Assembly (NCBI GenBank): GCA_022605955.1
Contig: JAKCOZ010000003.1
Location: 48,236,179 to 48,300,178, forward strand
DNA length: 64,000 nucleotides
Source: Rallus limicola
Taxonomy: Eukaryota > Chordata > Aves > Gruiformes > Rallidae
Direction of reading: 5' to 3'
Positions 36,111 to 51,100 of the stretch are shown here, piece after piece. The position numbers and the translations under genes are program-made. Positions within the stretch are counted from its first letter, which is position 1. Every line of letters begins with the position of its first letter. Under the pieces are notes generated by a model. The model searched no databases. It had not been told where the DNA came from and saw only the letters and a list, made by a program, of their open reading frames with translations.

Positions 36111-39100
36111 TCTCACAAAGCCTTCAGTGGGCTGGGGTAGAGACATCACAGAAACAAGCTGACCAAGGAAATAATCTGAATTTGTTGAAGCAGTAACACC
36201 ACAGGCGAGATGGAGGAAAACGCTGAGGAATGATAGGCATAGCAACAGTCAGCACTACTGGGAACATTCAGTGCTCATGTTCAGGTCCTTACTGGAGGTA
36301 TGGGAGTCTAGGCAGGCTGGAGAGCAGTAGACATGCCACTTTACCTGAAAAATAGTAGGTTGCAGACAGTTTTTGATAGAGTGCTAGTACAGACATGGAT
36401 AGCATAAAGCTACACCTAACAATGGGTGTTCGGTGACCTTTCCCAGACAGTAACTGCTACTGTTCAACTTTTCTGGCCATGGGTCAGAGTACTCAGTGAT
36501 CAACAACATTTACCTTTCTCCTGAGTTGCAATTAAGCAAGCATTCTGGCGTTAATTTCAAGTGTATGGTTACTGGCTGTGTCACCAGAATAAGGCTCAGT
36601 AATTCCATTTTGGTATGGCACCTGTGGCTGTGGGTTCAGTATCTGGATAGATGTGGGGGGTTACAACTATCTTGACATGAACATGGACACCATGACTTCA
36701 TTCAAGTGCTACATGCTGACTTCTGGAAAGGAGGCTACCTGTGTTTCTTTAATTATCGGAGCTGTCTCAAACCCATTGTAATTGCTAATGCACACACAAC
36801 ATAAAGAGGTAAACTATACATAGGCAGAGACTGTACTGTAGCTTCTCAACACTGCACGGGTTAGTGCCTTGTAGCTAAGCAAGCAATAGCACCTAGTCAC
36901 ATGGAAGCTGTAATTTATCAGCTACCATTATGCTGGGTCATACTAACATCCTTCTGATGCTATAGAGCATTTGTGGAAAAAGTAAGATAAAACTTACATG
37001 GAATACACTGGCTCTGTGAAAATTCACATTACTAGTAAAGATCCCAGTAGGAAAAATAAAAAAAGTATTTCCGCAACTAATCCATAAGAGATTTTGTGGA
37101 TGCTGACAAAGCCCTAGCTTCAAAACCAGCTAAAATGCTTTCCAGTGGTACATGGTCCTATTCACCCCATTTCAATGTTCATTCAGCCTTGGTTAGATGA
37201 ACCTCAAGACCCTCAGGATTTCATGAAACATAAATAAGGAAAGCAAAGCTATGGCAATATGCATAAATCCACATTTACATGAGCCGTATTGCTGTTGGAA
37301 TGACAGAGGAGTCTGAAGTTCCAAAAAGGGTTTCATGTGCATGTATTTGTGTTCATAACCCTTTATGCAATCACCTTGAAGTCATGTGCTGTTTCTTACA
37401 CTTAGATTTCTTTGAGCATTAGGATTTCTCCTCTCTGTTTCCATATTTAGGTATTACAGTTGAAGGGTTGAAGTGATTCCTTTGTCTACCAAGTATTTTA
37501 CAGGCAAAGAGTCAGTCTATTTTGTTTATAACACTGTGACTTAGTTTCTGCTCTCCAGTTATGAAGAATAGGTATGCAGAGCCTAGGTACATGGAGAAGT
37601 AACACTAGGGAACGAGTTACAAGCACAACAGAACAGTACTTAGCTTCTGGGGACAAGCTGTGTGCTGGTTTTGTTCCAGTGGGTTTTGTTTGGTTTTTGT
37701 GTGTTTGGTTTGTTGGGTTTGTTTAATACTGGTTGTTATTGTAAAACTCTGAGGAATGAAGAGGAAGATGTGGATGCTGAGAACAAGCTTACTGACAGAC
37801 GTCCAAGCAATGGGAACAAAATAGAAGATACACTGTTGTTTTATTTCCCTATACACCTACTGTCTGTCCTCCCAGCAGTCCCACTTCATCTTGGACCTGG
37901 AACCAGCCAGGCTGCCTGGGAGGCCAAGCATCTCATACTGGCACCACAGTGTTCTACTTAATGCTGTGTCAGCAGAATCCAACCTGACTGTTATTCCCAT
38001 CCCTTTCCTACAGCTCCAAAACTCTCATTAGTCATGGACTGAGTATGGGCTATAGAGTTCATATTGACTTGATTTTCTCTTGATTTAGATTAAATAAAAG
38101 CACCTTCCCACTCCCAAGCATTTAAAATTACCTCCTCCCCCCAAGTAAAAAAAAAGGCATTTTGTCAGCTAATTACCTGCACGTAATCAAATGCAAAGCT
38201 CCAGCACACATCAGCTTCAATCCCTTAACCCTGATTTATGCCCTCAAAGTCAAAATGATGCTAATTTGGGTACGACTAAAAAGGTCCTGTAACCCACACA
38301 GGGAACACCTCCCGCTGAGGTATGAATAGGGTGATCACATTGCGGTGCATTTTAGCAGGTTACTCCTGCATTAAGGCACTAAAATAGCAGCGGTGGGGCA
38401 CTGAAAGCAGTGGTGCTTTGCCGTGGGCGCGGAACAAAGCCTGCAGCACGCTGTGCACACGGCGCTCCGAACAATGCCGGGGCATCCCTGCCACCGCTCG
38501 GGAGGGGGTGCTCTAGCTCTGAATGTTACGCTGCTTTCCAGCATCACGACTCGAAGGTACTCTTCCTACACCAGCTGTCACACTCACACGCTTTAGAATT
38601 CCGGGGCAGATTCTGGCTGAACACTCCTGTTTCTCCACCGTAATTCCCTCAGCAAGGGGCTTTAAACTTCCTCAGGACGTGCAGCCAGCCGGGGTTCGCA
38701 GCAGGGAGGGACAACACCTTCATACGAGGTGTTGCTACAGCAAATCCCAGGCCACAGTTTGCAAAGTCTCAGTAAGTGATGCACAGAACTGTACTAAAAA
38801 GGGAAGGTTCACCTATGCTGAATCAAAGTAAGGTACTGCCAGCAGCAGCGCAGCAATGCAGAAGAAAGGACACCGTGAGATTTCTGGAAAGATGGTGTGA
38901 AAGGTTACCAAATCACAGTAGTAAAGCCGTTTCTGTACAAGCCCACACCCAGCATCTTGCCCAAGTAACAGCAAGACCTCATTGCAAACTACTTTCATTC
39001 CTGTGCCTCACACTGCAACCCACTTCCATGCAATTCTTCAAGCAGTACAGTCATTAATCCTGTATGATTTACACATCTGGTCTTCCACTCCATCTAAAAG

Positions 39101-39164
39101 CTACCCGAATTCATCATTCATATTACACAAGGTCACACCTTCGCAATACAAAAAGGAATACCCA
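36111..39164. other. Intergenic; small CpG-richer patch
   Basis: Mostly A+T-rich and featureless. At about 38385-38530 there is a modest CpG-rich patch. A (G)TTTG-rich simple stretch lies at about 37670-37740. No gene is supported. Confidence 0.45.
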
Positions 39165-40160
39165 GAGGGTTGTGAGCAGTGGCACAGAGTCTAGTTGGAG
39201 GCCTGTAACAAGTGGTGTTCCTCAGGGCTCAGTCCTGGGTCCAACCCTGTTCAATATAATCATTAACAACTTGGATGAAGGGACAGAGTGCACCCTCAGC
39301 AAGTTTAGTGATGACACAAAACTGGGTGAGTGGCTGACACCCTGGAAGGCTGTGCTGCCATCCAGCGAGATCCAGACAGGCTGCAGAGCTGGGCAGAGTA
39401 ATCTTAGGAAATTCAACAAGGGCAAACATAGGGTCCTGCACCGAGGGAGGAATAACCCCAGGCGCCAGTGCAGGCTAGGGGCTGGCCTGATGGGAAGCAG
39501 CCCTGTGGGAAAAGACTTGGGAGTTCTGGGGGACAACAGGTTAACTATGAGCCAGCAGTGTGCCCTCATGGCCAATGGCACTCTGAGGTGCATCAAGAAA
39601 AGTATGGCCAGAAGCTCAAGGGAGGTTCTTCTCCCCCTCTATTCTGCCCTGGTGAGGCCTCATCAAGAATCTTGGTGGCAGTTCTGGGCTCCCCGGTTCA
39701 AGAAGGTCAGGGAGATACTGGAGAAAATACAAAAGAGGGCTATGAAGATGATTGGGGGACTAGAACATCTCCTTTATGAAGAGAGGCTGAGGGACTTAGA
39801 ACTTTGTAGCCTAGCAAAGACTGAGGGGGATCTTATCATTGCTTATAAACACTTGAGGGGTGGGTGTTGGGAGGGTGAGGTAATTTTATTTCAGTGGTGC
39901 CCAGTGACAGGACAAGAGGCAATGGGCATAAACTTGAACATGGGAAGTTCCACCTAAACATTAGAAAAAACTTTACTGTGAGAATGGCAGAGCACTGGCA
40001 CAAGCTGCCCAGAGAAGTTGCAGAGTCTTCTTCTCTGGAGACATTAAAAACCTGCCTGGATGTGTTCCTGTGTGACCTAATCTAGGTAATCCTGTCCTGG
40101 CAGAGGGGAGTTGTCCAGAGATCCCTTCCAAATCCGAAGATGTGATTCTGTGAATCTGGG
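39165..40160 (+). mobile_element. CR1 LINE with long residual RT frame
   Basis: A plus-strand frame open to 39957 reads [31 protein letters not shown] (ADD altered to SDD), GKDLGVLGDNRLTMSQQCAL and [20 protein letters not shown]. It ends with a degraded 3' tail (gatcccttccaaatcc, gtgattctgtgaatctg). It is 5'-truncated and lacks the upstream RT, so it cannot be autonomous. Confidence 0.92.
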
Positions 40161-41699
40161 GACTGAGTCATACACAGTTCTGACCCCTGGCCCCCCAAAC
40201 CAACACTCCTCCACCACCCAAATGATGCTACAGCTTCCAACTAGCTAAGCACCAAGCAGCAACCATTTACATGGTGTACATAATCACTTTATCATAGCCA
40301 GCAATGTTTGGTTGCTGGTGCTAGGCATTTTCGATCTCCTGTGCGTGCCTGTCAGAAGATGAATCAGCAGTGGAACCATCAGGCTTGGTTAGTTACTGGC
40401 CTTTTTATGTGCTTCTAAACTTGGGGGAGACAGGGGACACAAATGATGCTTGACTGCTTTTATAAAGCTCTGGAGAACTATGATCTGGAAGGCTGATATA
40501 GCCTCTGAAAGAGTAACTTTGGCTCTTTATAGAGCTCTATTTTTCAATCTGTAAAGACCGTAAAGGCAAAAATATCTTGTCTCATAAGCAGAGGATGACA
40601 CAGAAGCCATGAAACACGATCACTTCAAACGGGATATACTTTTTCCCAATTGCAGTTATAAGCTGCTGTTGGAGTAGAGTTACCTGTCTGGCAGGAGAAA
40701 AGAAAGTTCTTAAATAAAAGAAGTCGTATTTCTATGTTTTATTATCATCTACAGACTTACTACTATCCTTACAACTATAAATTACCCCAGGTAAAAATGA
40801 TCAAAGGAAATCTGATTTATTAGAGTATATTAACTTACGCAGTACCTGGCAACCATCTTTCACCCAGCTGCAGAGCACAGGTAATGCCCATTTCTCATGT
40901 GTTCAGTGCCACACAATGATCTGGGTCTAACACCTTCTTCCATCAAAAGATTCTTGAGTATACTTTGAAGTAATGAATTAAGCATTGCCACACTTGACTG
41001 AACAAAGCAAGTATTGTAAATCCTGTTATAAAATTGTAAGAATTCAGAACAGAGAATTTCAGTAACTTACAGTGTGTCCCACATTACTCGAGAAATAGCA
41101 TAACAAAGCAGTCTCCAGCTCTCCTGGGCTCACACCATAAATGTACAGCTGTGATCTTTCCCTCTTCTTTGGAGATGAAGCAACAGGATAAATATTAGCA
41201 CAGCGCTAAGGGTCTTTAGCAGATAGAAGGCTCTCCCTGCTGATAGAAATTAAACTTGGACAGATGAATTAACACCTTGCAATTAACACGGTAAATATCC
41301 ACCTTTTGTAAAAGGTGGGTCCTCTTTTGCATCCCAATAAGCTCTTTAATAACATATCTACCCATAATCTTCTCTGGCTAGGGGAGAATTTAATTGGGCA
41401 TGCCAAAGCAAGCCAAAACCCATGTTCATTCCCTATATATGTATGTGTGTATATATATTATCTAATATCATAGCATCTTTCTGTACTATGGTTCGTTTCA
41501 AACTGCTGATCATTTCACAGGAGGGTGATCTGTATGTAACATGCATTAGTATGATTTATATCATGGTTCAGATGGACCTAGCCCTTATTAGATACCTAGT
41601 CTTGATGAGACTGAGCAGGGTAATGGGGATGCATAATAGTTGAATGCTTGTGGGGAAAACACCAAGCTACTAAAAACTAACAAAAAAAAAAGATAAAAG
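40161..41699. other. Intergenic, no feature seen
   Basis: A+T-rich. A short TA/TG alternating stretch lies at about 41436-41462. It separates the convergent receptor and SREK1 transcription units. Confidence 0.5.
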
Positions 41700-44600
41700 G
41701 TATTTTAACAGTTCAGAAGGTTTATTAAATGACTGTCAGTAAAATAAGACCAGGAGCAACTGCAGAAGATGGTACCTCACTCCAGTAAAACACCAATCTG
41801 ACAAGCGCAGATGTTACGTATTCATATAATGTTGACATTCCAACATGGACCAATGTGTTTAACTTCTAAATTCATCAATTTGAACAAACTCTTGAAATAT
41901 TACTTCAATAGAAGTTAAAAGTTTTCTTTAGGCTCTGTCCTTACAAATAAATATAAGATTTCTAGAGAGAAAAACAGGAGCAGCAGTCTCCCCCAGGTCT
42001 GGTACTGAAGCAGCACTTGACAAAAGATGTGCTGCTAACACTCATGTGCTGCTAAGACTCTTTTCTTAGAAAATCCCCTGCTCAGCCAGCAGACTCATAA
42101 ACCTCTTCTGTAACAGTGATTTAATGCCTCATCACCTTTCCTGTAATATTTTTATATCAGACCAACAGATTTAGTTACAAAGCACCTGGTGGTCTGGGAA
42201 AGATGGAGCCCAAACCAAAAGCAAAACCAAGCAAAAAAAAACCCAGAGAGAGAATTGCTGTATCTCATCCAAATTTAGTGGAAGTGAGTTTATGACACCA
42301 GTAAAACTTTGTGACATCGTTTATTTACAAAAATAACAACAACATAAAAGCAGCATTTGACATTTCTTTACTTGTACCATTTCATAGTTGCTTCATTAAT
42401 GCAAAAATATACTCTACCAACATGGAACAAGTTTGGTTATTTAACTTAGATGATTTACTTTATTACCAGAAATATCAAGCTTGGAGAAAGGAAATAATAC
42501 TTTTGCTGCTGTAGTGCTGCTGATCCCCAGGTATATCTGATAGTTGCTGTATGTAACAAATTAATAATAGCTCCCATATTGATGTTTCCAGATCACTTGT
42601 CCTTTTGATTAAATTATTATGGAAATGATGTATTTAGGAAGTAGCAATTTCTAAGTGGCCCAATTTACTCATCAGTGCAGCATTCGTTCTAAATCCTTGC
42701 ACCAAGGTTTTAATGAGTAGAGCAACAACTTCTAAGAAAGCTACATAACTGGCAGCCCCACTAACGACATCAAGGACTGAGTGAAGGGAAGATGAAATGA
42801 CTCTTTTAACACTGCTGATAAATCTTTCAGGTCAAAAGAGACATGTGACCGCTTCAATGGGAGAAGAAAAGTTGATTAACAAGATTAATATGGAGCATAC
42901 TTTGTACACCAAGAATCTCTACTCTTATGTAAAATTTGGCACTAGATTAATGTAAAAAAAACTATTTAAGAAAAGCAGAAAATACATAAACAGCTCAAAC
43001 CTAATTTTCTCTGTCCATGTTCTCCCATATTAACCTCAGCAATCATAAAACTGTTACAATTTTGTAATATATATTTTCCCTCTTAAGCCAGTAAGAACTC
43101 AGAGTTTCAGAAACCACTGAAAACCTGAAGATTACAGTTTCTCAATTGTAGTATTTACTTAAACAGTATGGAACTGAAGTTAGAGCTGTGTCTCCTCAAA
43201 CCGGGGGCAGGTGGCTGCCTCCACATACTGTCAAGACAAATTCATTAAGCTGTTTTATATTGAAAAGAGTACAGAAGAAACCCCCATACTAATTTATTCA
43301 GATTCAGCAATAGGGTTTACCTACAAATGAAGCATACTTGAATTAAAAAAGAAAAAAACCCAAGCCAACACTGCATGCAATGGCATTTTTAAAGCCTTAA
43401 ACATAATTGAATGTGTATTTCTCTTCCATTAAAAAAAAAAAAAAAATCCCTTTTGTACAGTGCATTTAGTTTTCGGTATTATTTTAATTACACTTTTCAA
43501 CATATAAAAATAAACCTAAGGTACAGGCTGAAAGCTTTTTTCTTCTGTTTACACATTAGCAAACAAATTTCAGTTTTAGATTCTCTTTAGTTCATAACAC
43601 TTAATGATAACTGTCCACACTCCAACCTCTGGTGACAAAATGACATCTCTCTGAACTAACCACCTACTGATTTACATAATTTTAGCTGTTTACAGATTTC
43701 AGTATTTGTGTCACAGAGTCCAATTCTTACTTTTAAAATTACAGTAACACCAAAAGGCAATCATCAATTGATGTAAAACTGAAAGTACCACCAAGTGGCA
43801 GAGGGGACCCATAATATGCCCCAGTTTGCAAGCCATTGATCATTCTTTAAGATTAGTTGGTTCATTGTCATAATGCAGTTTTCACACTAACATTTACAAA
43901 ATCCAAAATTATTTCTGTCTGGGTTATTTTCTTCCCTATAAGTGAATGGCTAGCAAGATTTTAAAATACGAACTCTAGCCTTGTTTCATTACAAACTAAC
44001 AATAATGGAGTGACACAGAGATGCTTCAGGTCTAAAAGTAGGAGATACATACATCAATATGGCACTACTTCTACCAACAGTCATATATATGAATAAAAAA
44101 ATAACACAGTAATAAGGACAGGTATAACATATAATAATTTGTATCATACAGCCTTTACTTATTCTCTTCCCTAGACTAAAAGAAAATCGCAAATATCCCC
44201 ATATGTATTAAGTGTTACAGAATACTAGGACAAGCTAAGGGCAACACAGAGAAACAACCATGTAACAAACAGGCTTGCAGAGTTTCAAAGTAATTTCAGG
44301 CATTGCCTCAGGTGTAACTAGAGAACACTAGCAAGCAAGGCAGACATGCTACAAAACTACAGAATTTACCTTCATTGCAGCAGCTTAAGCACACTCAAGC
44401 AGCCACAGCTCATTTCAGAGCCCAAGCTGTGTGTGGGTTGCTGCTGTTAGCCAGCTCATGTAAAGCGAGTTCAGATGCACCTATCTGAAATTGCTATCAA
44501 AAAAATTAGCAGGTGACTAATGAGCAGGCAGAACTCACATCTCACCGATTCCTGGGGAGTTCTTCAGATGTTTCTGAGTTTCCATCTCAAGTGCTTTTTT

Positions 44601-47600
44601 CCCCCCTTAGTTTTAATTCTTTACATACCACACTACTATCAATATTTCATTCCTCACACCTGTAAAAACCTAGCAACCTCAACAAAATTATCCAAGTCAT
44701 GAGCACCCCTGCTTTGAGGTTGGAATCTTGTTTGACCCACCAGCAGTTGTCTCCTGCTACCTTCTCTCAAAACCCAAAGTAGAATCCTATTGGTTATTGA
44801 GGAACACTGTTGTGAAGTAACTGTGGTCACTAAATGGAGGCTTCAGCGTATTTGGTCATAGCAAAATGGCACTATGTTATCACTTTTCTGAGCAATTACA
44901 AGTCACAACACTTTCCAATAAAGGCTGACTCAAATGAAAAGACATTTAAAACCATACAGCTATCAATAACTACACTGTTCTCAAAAACCTCCACTCAATT
45001 TAATCTCTTTTATAAAGTGCAAAACCAATCTGGCATGGCAGCTCAGCATGCAAACTCGTTATGGATGAAGGCAACAGACTTCCAGTGGAAGATGGACACA
45101 TTTAATGGATGATGCACACACAATCCGGTTGGAGTAAGCAGGGAATTTATAATTGTGCTACACTACCAGTTTAAAAATGAGCTCCCCTCTGCAGAGACAG
45201 CCAAATAATAGTTTTCTAGTAGTGGCTTTTTAGGAAGAGGGGGAACTATAAAAACCTAGTATGAATACACCAAACTTAACTACCTCACAGATCTGCACAG
45301 TATTTACAAAGCAAAACCAGAAAATACAGCACTTGTAAGAAAATACGATTTGAGGTGGGGAAGAAGTGTGTGTGTTTGGTGATTTCTTTTTGCATTTTTG
45401 TCTTTTTGTAAACTATTTCTTTTGTAAGGGAACCACTAATTCACATACAATACAACATGCTGCATATGGACTTACATATGTGTTAAGTTAGCTAGTAAGG
45501 CCGCCAACCTTAACTATTAATTTCCAGAACCATATTTCTTAGCTAACTGTACACCATTCTTTACATATTCTGTAACTGATATATAATAGAGCTACTGCAA
45601 TTCCAGAATAACAAAACTCAAGACTCAAACTAGTATCAGCTGAAGCATGATATACTGCAAGTATTCCAGTTCTTCCCAAAGGAGGAACTTTTGCTTTTCC
45701 AAGATCTTCTAATAAAACATGCGTATTTTCACTGATACCCATATTTCAAATCAAAAGAAGCTGTATGAGTACGATCAAATCAACTAAAAACACTCCTTTA
45801 ATAAGTTTGTACCAGCAGAAACTTCCCTCTAAAATACTTAATTTTATTAGTGAAATGGTACCAAAGATAACAAGTATACAAACAATCTCTTTGCTCTATG
45901 CTACTTACACAACATAAATAAGACAGCTGTTGTTGCAAGACACAATCCTTCACAGTCTTCCTTGTAAGCATACAGATTTGTCTTTCTTTTATCAGAATAA
46001 GCTGTTTACCAGCCAACAGCATGTGGCTTAAACATGTGACTGTCTATACTTTACATGGTAAAGCATTTTCTCTAGTTTTAAATGTACACAGTGGCAGGAA
46101 CATTAAATCAGATCAAAAATGAAGAGTGATTAAGCAGCTTCACAATCAAACTGGGTTTCATTACATTAGGAATTGGGCAAATTTTTCATTCCCTATAATT
46201 CCCCACCCTCACCCTGCCAGAAGAATCAAGGAAAAGGAAAAACAAATTGAAAGCAAATAGCTAATAGGTTATTAAATTTTCTGGGTGGGGTTTTTTTTTT
46301 TCTTTTTTTCTAAACTGAAAGAAAAAACTCTTCCCATGAGGTAAGGCAATTAAGTCATTTGATTGTATTAAGTTCTATTAAAAATAATCTACTTGATTTT
46401 AGGTATAAGTAAGGTTTAAAGGTATGACTGATGAAATCTCATGTAACCAATTAAACTAGTTCAGAAAACACAACCCATATTTTACCTTGACAAAAATATT
46501 TACTTTGTCATTTTACTACATGCTTTCTCCGCAAAGAACAACAACAACAAAAAGTCTCTACTATCTAACTTCCATGAAAATTAGAACTTGTTTCCCAAAA
46601 TTATTTATCCCCAATTCTTTGCATACAATTCCTTTTATATCACCCAACAGGTATCAGAGAAAATGATGGAGAGGTAACAATTAAGGCCATCCAAATGTAG
46701 GTTAAATGCTTAAAGGGCTCTTTGATGCAGGTGATCAGAAAATGCTTTGTATTCAGCTACTACTTTTGTACAGTGGTGGTCCCCAAATTGCATCTTTGCT
46801 TTTATCTATAAATCTCTTCTAAAAATAAAAAGTAAAAATGGAGCTTTAGTACTTTTAACAAGTGAATCAAACAACTGTTCTGACAAATCACTTGCATTCT
46901 TGTCTACAGTATGGTTGTGGCAAAATAGCAATAGAGATCATGTAAGATTTAGCTGAAAATGAGTAATAGCACATATACATTTCTAGAAAATACCACATTT
47001 TAAGAAGGCACTAAAGCATCTGCTTGTGCTCCCATATTTTTTTAAACAAATAAGAAAAAATTATTTTCATAATGGCACCTGTACTCTTTGCAGCTGAACA
47101 GACACACTGCAGTACGGCTCAAAAGAAAACTCTGAGTTGTGGTAATATCGTACAGATGTGCTCACTTCTGGAAGGACAAAAGAAAACAACGTAACAAAAC
47201 AACCCCAAAACAACCCATTAACCTAACCTAAGTAATCTATAACATGGCAATATTCCTTCTAGGAACAGAAAAGTAGCATGCATTGTTCAAATACTTGAAA
47301 AGAAATAGTAACTGTAGGGTTATTAGTAAGGAATTATTTAAAATAACAAACCCTAAGAATCTCAAGCAGTGAGCAAATGAAAAGCATACTAGCCATGGGT
47401 ATTTAACATAGTAACCGTGTAGCTATGTATGTTTAAAACCCCTTTCCCTACAGTTGTCATTTACAAACAATAGAAGTGTGTATTTATGCACCATTTCCAA
47501 GCACATCAAACAGTATACATTGAAGTTTTGTGTGGATTTTCTAACCCACAAAGTAAAACAATATTAATCAACAAGTATTATTTTAAACAACCTTCAATGC

Positions 47601-47957
47601 ATATCTGCAGCTTTTTTTGGGTAGTACAGGTTTATGTCTTTCAGTTTCTACTTATTTGTAACAGCTTATGGCAAAACTTAACATAAATAATTTTACAAAT
47701 AAGTACAGCCATCATGGAAATGAATGGATTTTCAGAGATGAATAGTTCTGATGGCATTTGCCTTTTCATGGTATAACTACTGGTCCGTGCTCTCTTGCTT
47801 TACAGCAAGACGACAACAAAGCTATCACAAGAATTGGAAGAGCTACTAGTACTATCAACACATTTAGGTTGATTGCTTTGACATTTTCTTCCTTGTTCTG
47901 GGAAATAAAAAGCTTTGGATTTCATTCCTTAGTTGAATAAGAGGTCCATTCTTTGCT
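41700..47957 (-). other. SREK1: Probable long 3'UTR of SREK1
   Basis: About 6.3 kb left of the SREK1 stop is A+T-rich and has no CR1 copy, unlike the DNA on either side. Minus-strand AATAAA signals occur at 45843-45848, 43293-43298, 42320-42325 and 41721-41726. The last is followed, in the transcript sense, by a U-rich stretch (the A-run at about 41680-41692 on the plus strand), as expected of a distal cleavage site. Which signals are used cannot be read from DNA. Confidence 0.4.
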
Positions 47958-48110
47958 TTAAACATCTTCCATTTTAATCGAGAGGTTTTCTTCATTAGGT
48001 TGACAGTTCCCATTCTGCTGTAGTTTGACTTCATCTGTCCTTTGTGCTTCTCTGTTGTCTACTTCCTTGTCAGTTTCTGAATTCTGATCCTCTTTAGTGT
48101 GATCTTTGTC
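47958..48110 (-). CDS. SREK1: SREK1 last coding exon
   Basis: 51 codons including TAA (plus-strand tta at 47958-47960). It starts DKDHTKEDQNSETDKEVDNR and ends NGNCQPNEENLSIKMEDV, the conserved vertebrate C-terminus with small changes. Confidence 0.95.
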   Translation of the reverse strand, partial: DKDHTKEDQNSETDKEVDNREAQRTDEVKLQQNGNCQPNEENLSIKMEDV

Positions 48111-51100
48111 CTACCAAAAATAAAATTATTTTATAAAAAAAATTTTATATTTTTGGTATTGTATGATGTTATTTACAACCAATTGTTGGTATTTTTATTG
48201 TCTAAATTTCACATGCCTATCTTGTCATACTAAATTCTTATTAAAAAGCCTCATTAAAAAGTGCTTTATTTTCAATTGGGTGAAGCAGGCATTTGTAACA
48301 ACCCATCACACAAGAAATTACTGCCATAAAGTGATCTTTGTTGTGAATATTCAGAAAGAACCAGAACAAGCAGCATCATGGAAACCTATCAGAAACAGCT
48401 TCAGAAATTAAGATTTCACTGCATTTTAAAAGTAAAGCAGGATTATTTTCTAAACAAAGCAGTATTACATTTAGTTGAGTAATTCTGAGTACAACAAACA
48501 ACGCTTTAAAGGCATGCAGCTTTTCAAATTATAAGATTAAACAGTTTGAAGATGTTTCTTTTCTGAGGCACACCACCTTCTATTTTACAGAGGAAAATCC
48601 AATACCACTCTTCTCCAACCCTTCAGATTTACTGCTGCAGTTTGATATGCAGACCAGGACCAAAGCAAGCAGAGAGACTGCGAGACTCCAAGTTTATTTT
48701 TAAAATTATCTTTTCAGCTTGACAGACAAGGTGTCCCTGAACGCTGCTGCTCCTCAGTTACACAGTCTGCTTCCTGCCTGCTCATAAAGCTAGGCATCTA
48801 GCCAAGTCCTAACATAGAGCACAGAAAAGGAAAGAGAAACCAAAATAAAATGTTTCTGTAACCTATTTGCACAAACTTCTATAGGTTCAGTAAAGTTCAA
48901 ACACAGACTTCTCAAACTGGCCCACTAACCTGAACTGTAGGTCTCCAACTGGCAAAAGCTAAATCCAAATGGTACTAATTAGATAAAGAAAACAGGAGAA
49001 AAAGAAGGCAGGGAAGAGAAGAATAAATAAGGAGGGAGAGAATTTCAACAATAGCTCTGCTACTAGGATCACTTCACTCTGCTCATCACTTAAGTCCTAT
49101 ATAGCTTACCTTCAAAGTAGTGGAGCTTTTGTCAGATTTATCCTTTCCCTCTTTTTCTCTACTACTTTTTTTCTTGGAGGTGGAACGTTCTCTTTCTCTT
49201 CTTTCATTATTTGTATCTCTTTCTCTTTTCTTTTCTTTCTTGTTTCTGTTTAAGAAAATTTTTACTCAAATCAGAATTTGATATAACAGCAACAACCTTC
49301 GAACTATTTAACTGCAAATTAAACTCTCATCTGTGGGTTCTCAAAAAAAAACCAAACATAACAAAACCCAAAGAACCACGACCCCCTCAAAACCAAAACC
49401 CACCCAAATGTAACAAAACCCCCTTCCTAAAGGCAAAGATGTGTTGACTGTAGAGGGAGATAAAGAATGCAGTGTTCAGGACACATGGTGTCTGCAAAGA
49501 AAAAACAAATTAATCTGTAGCTGATGAAGGGCATTTATTGATTTGAAGCCAATCTGCATTGTGAAAGATTTGAAAGTCTCTAGCTGATAGCATTCCAAAG
49601 CTCAATGCAGGAAGTTTTATGTTTTGCATAGTTTTAATTCCAAACTGAATCATACTGACCAACTGACATCATCTGAGATTAGTGCAAAGGCAGTAAAACA
49701 ATTAAAATACTGAATTCTTCCTCCTTTACTGTCGTTAGCTTCTATGTTCACATCAAACTGACCTTCTTGGAGAAGGAGTTCGTGAAGACTTTCTTTTTGT
49801 TGTTTTGGATGTTTTAGGAGACTTGGAGGGACTTCTACTCTTCCTTTTACGCCTTTCTCTGCGGGACCAAGAAATTCAAGATCAAACAAAAAATAAACTC
49901 AGGAACCAGATAAAACCAGAAAGTTCTCCAAATGTTCTGACAAAACAACTAAGTATCCCTGATTTTAACATGTATCACCAAGAATATATATTAAAAAAAA
50001 TTTGTATGTTTCAATTTGGAGGTTTTAAGTCAAAAAATGGTTGCACCCCTTCATTCAGATTTTAAGTTTTTATGCTTGTAATTCTACCTGATAACAATGG
50101 AAACATGCTGAATTCACTAATTCTGTATTAAGTTTCTTCAGGCAGAAAAAGAATACAGTTGGATGAAGACCCACATTAAGACAAAAGGCGTAAGTTCTGC
50201 AATACCAACTTCAAAATGTGGCATTACAGCATGAAGATCACTATTTGCAGTTCAGCCTAACCAAAGTTTAATTCCTAAATACCTGACCTAGCATTCCTCT
50301 TGGTTTAGAAGCAAACAATGCAAAAGGAAGCTCAAAGGTGTTGTCAAGATCAGAATAAGTTAACAACTGTTGTTTTCCTTGTAGTCCTTGCTTAGCAAAC
50401 AGAATGTTATCAGTCTGTAACACACTGAAGAACTCTAGTATTCTACATACTGTTTTACACACATCTGTGGAAAATGCTGAAGTTGCTATTATGGAGTCTG
50501 ATCCAGATTAGAACAAAGCATATTTTATATATATAACTGGTTTCAAACACACTGAGACATGCTAAAATAAAGCTAAAACGGAGCCAGTAAAACTTAATTC
50601 AACATAAATAGAGAGAAAAGTCAAGGAAAAAATAAGTCAGAATACTTTGATAGTGATCCCGTGTCTCGTAATCATACTCAGTACTAACATTCTGTACCTA
50701 TCTCCTCTGTTAGCCTGTAAACATTTGTTGGAAAAGGCCAGATCCAGTGCTTTGTCTCTTCACGCAGCTAGGAATCACAAAGCCATCTGATTTCTAGTTC
50801 TTTCATGTCTGCTAGTACAGCAAGGTCAGTTGCTTAAATTCCTGGAACGTCCTATATGTTCTGCCCGACCTGTACTACTTCTCCAGACACAACTACTTGT
50901 CTGGTATTTTACACTCATCAGGTAAAGGATCATCAGTCCAACTCAGTGATGCACAGTACATCTGAGGAGCTGAAATGCCAGGTTATCAGATACTCTTCTC
51001 TAGAAAGGTTTGCATCCATTCCAACTAGACAGCACCTATTGCCACAGTAAACAGATACCCTTTAAACGCAAGCTAACTGGGAATCTAGCCCAATTTGTTC

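Noticed and set aside
39064..39957. 297-codon open frame
   Set aside because: Its body is CR1 reverse transcriptase with a truncated 5' part and a CR1 3' tail, so it is a dead mobile element and not a host gene.
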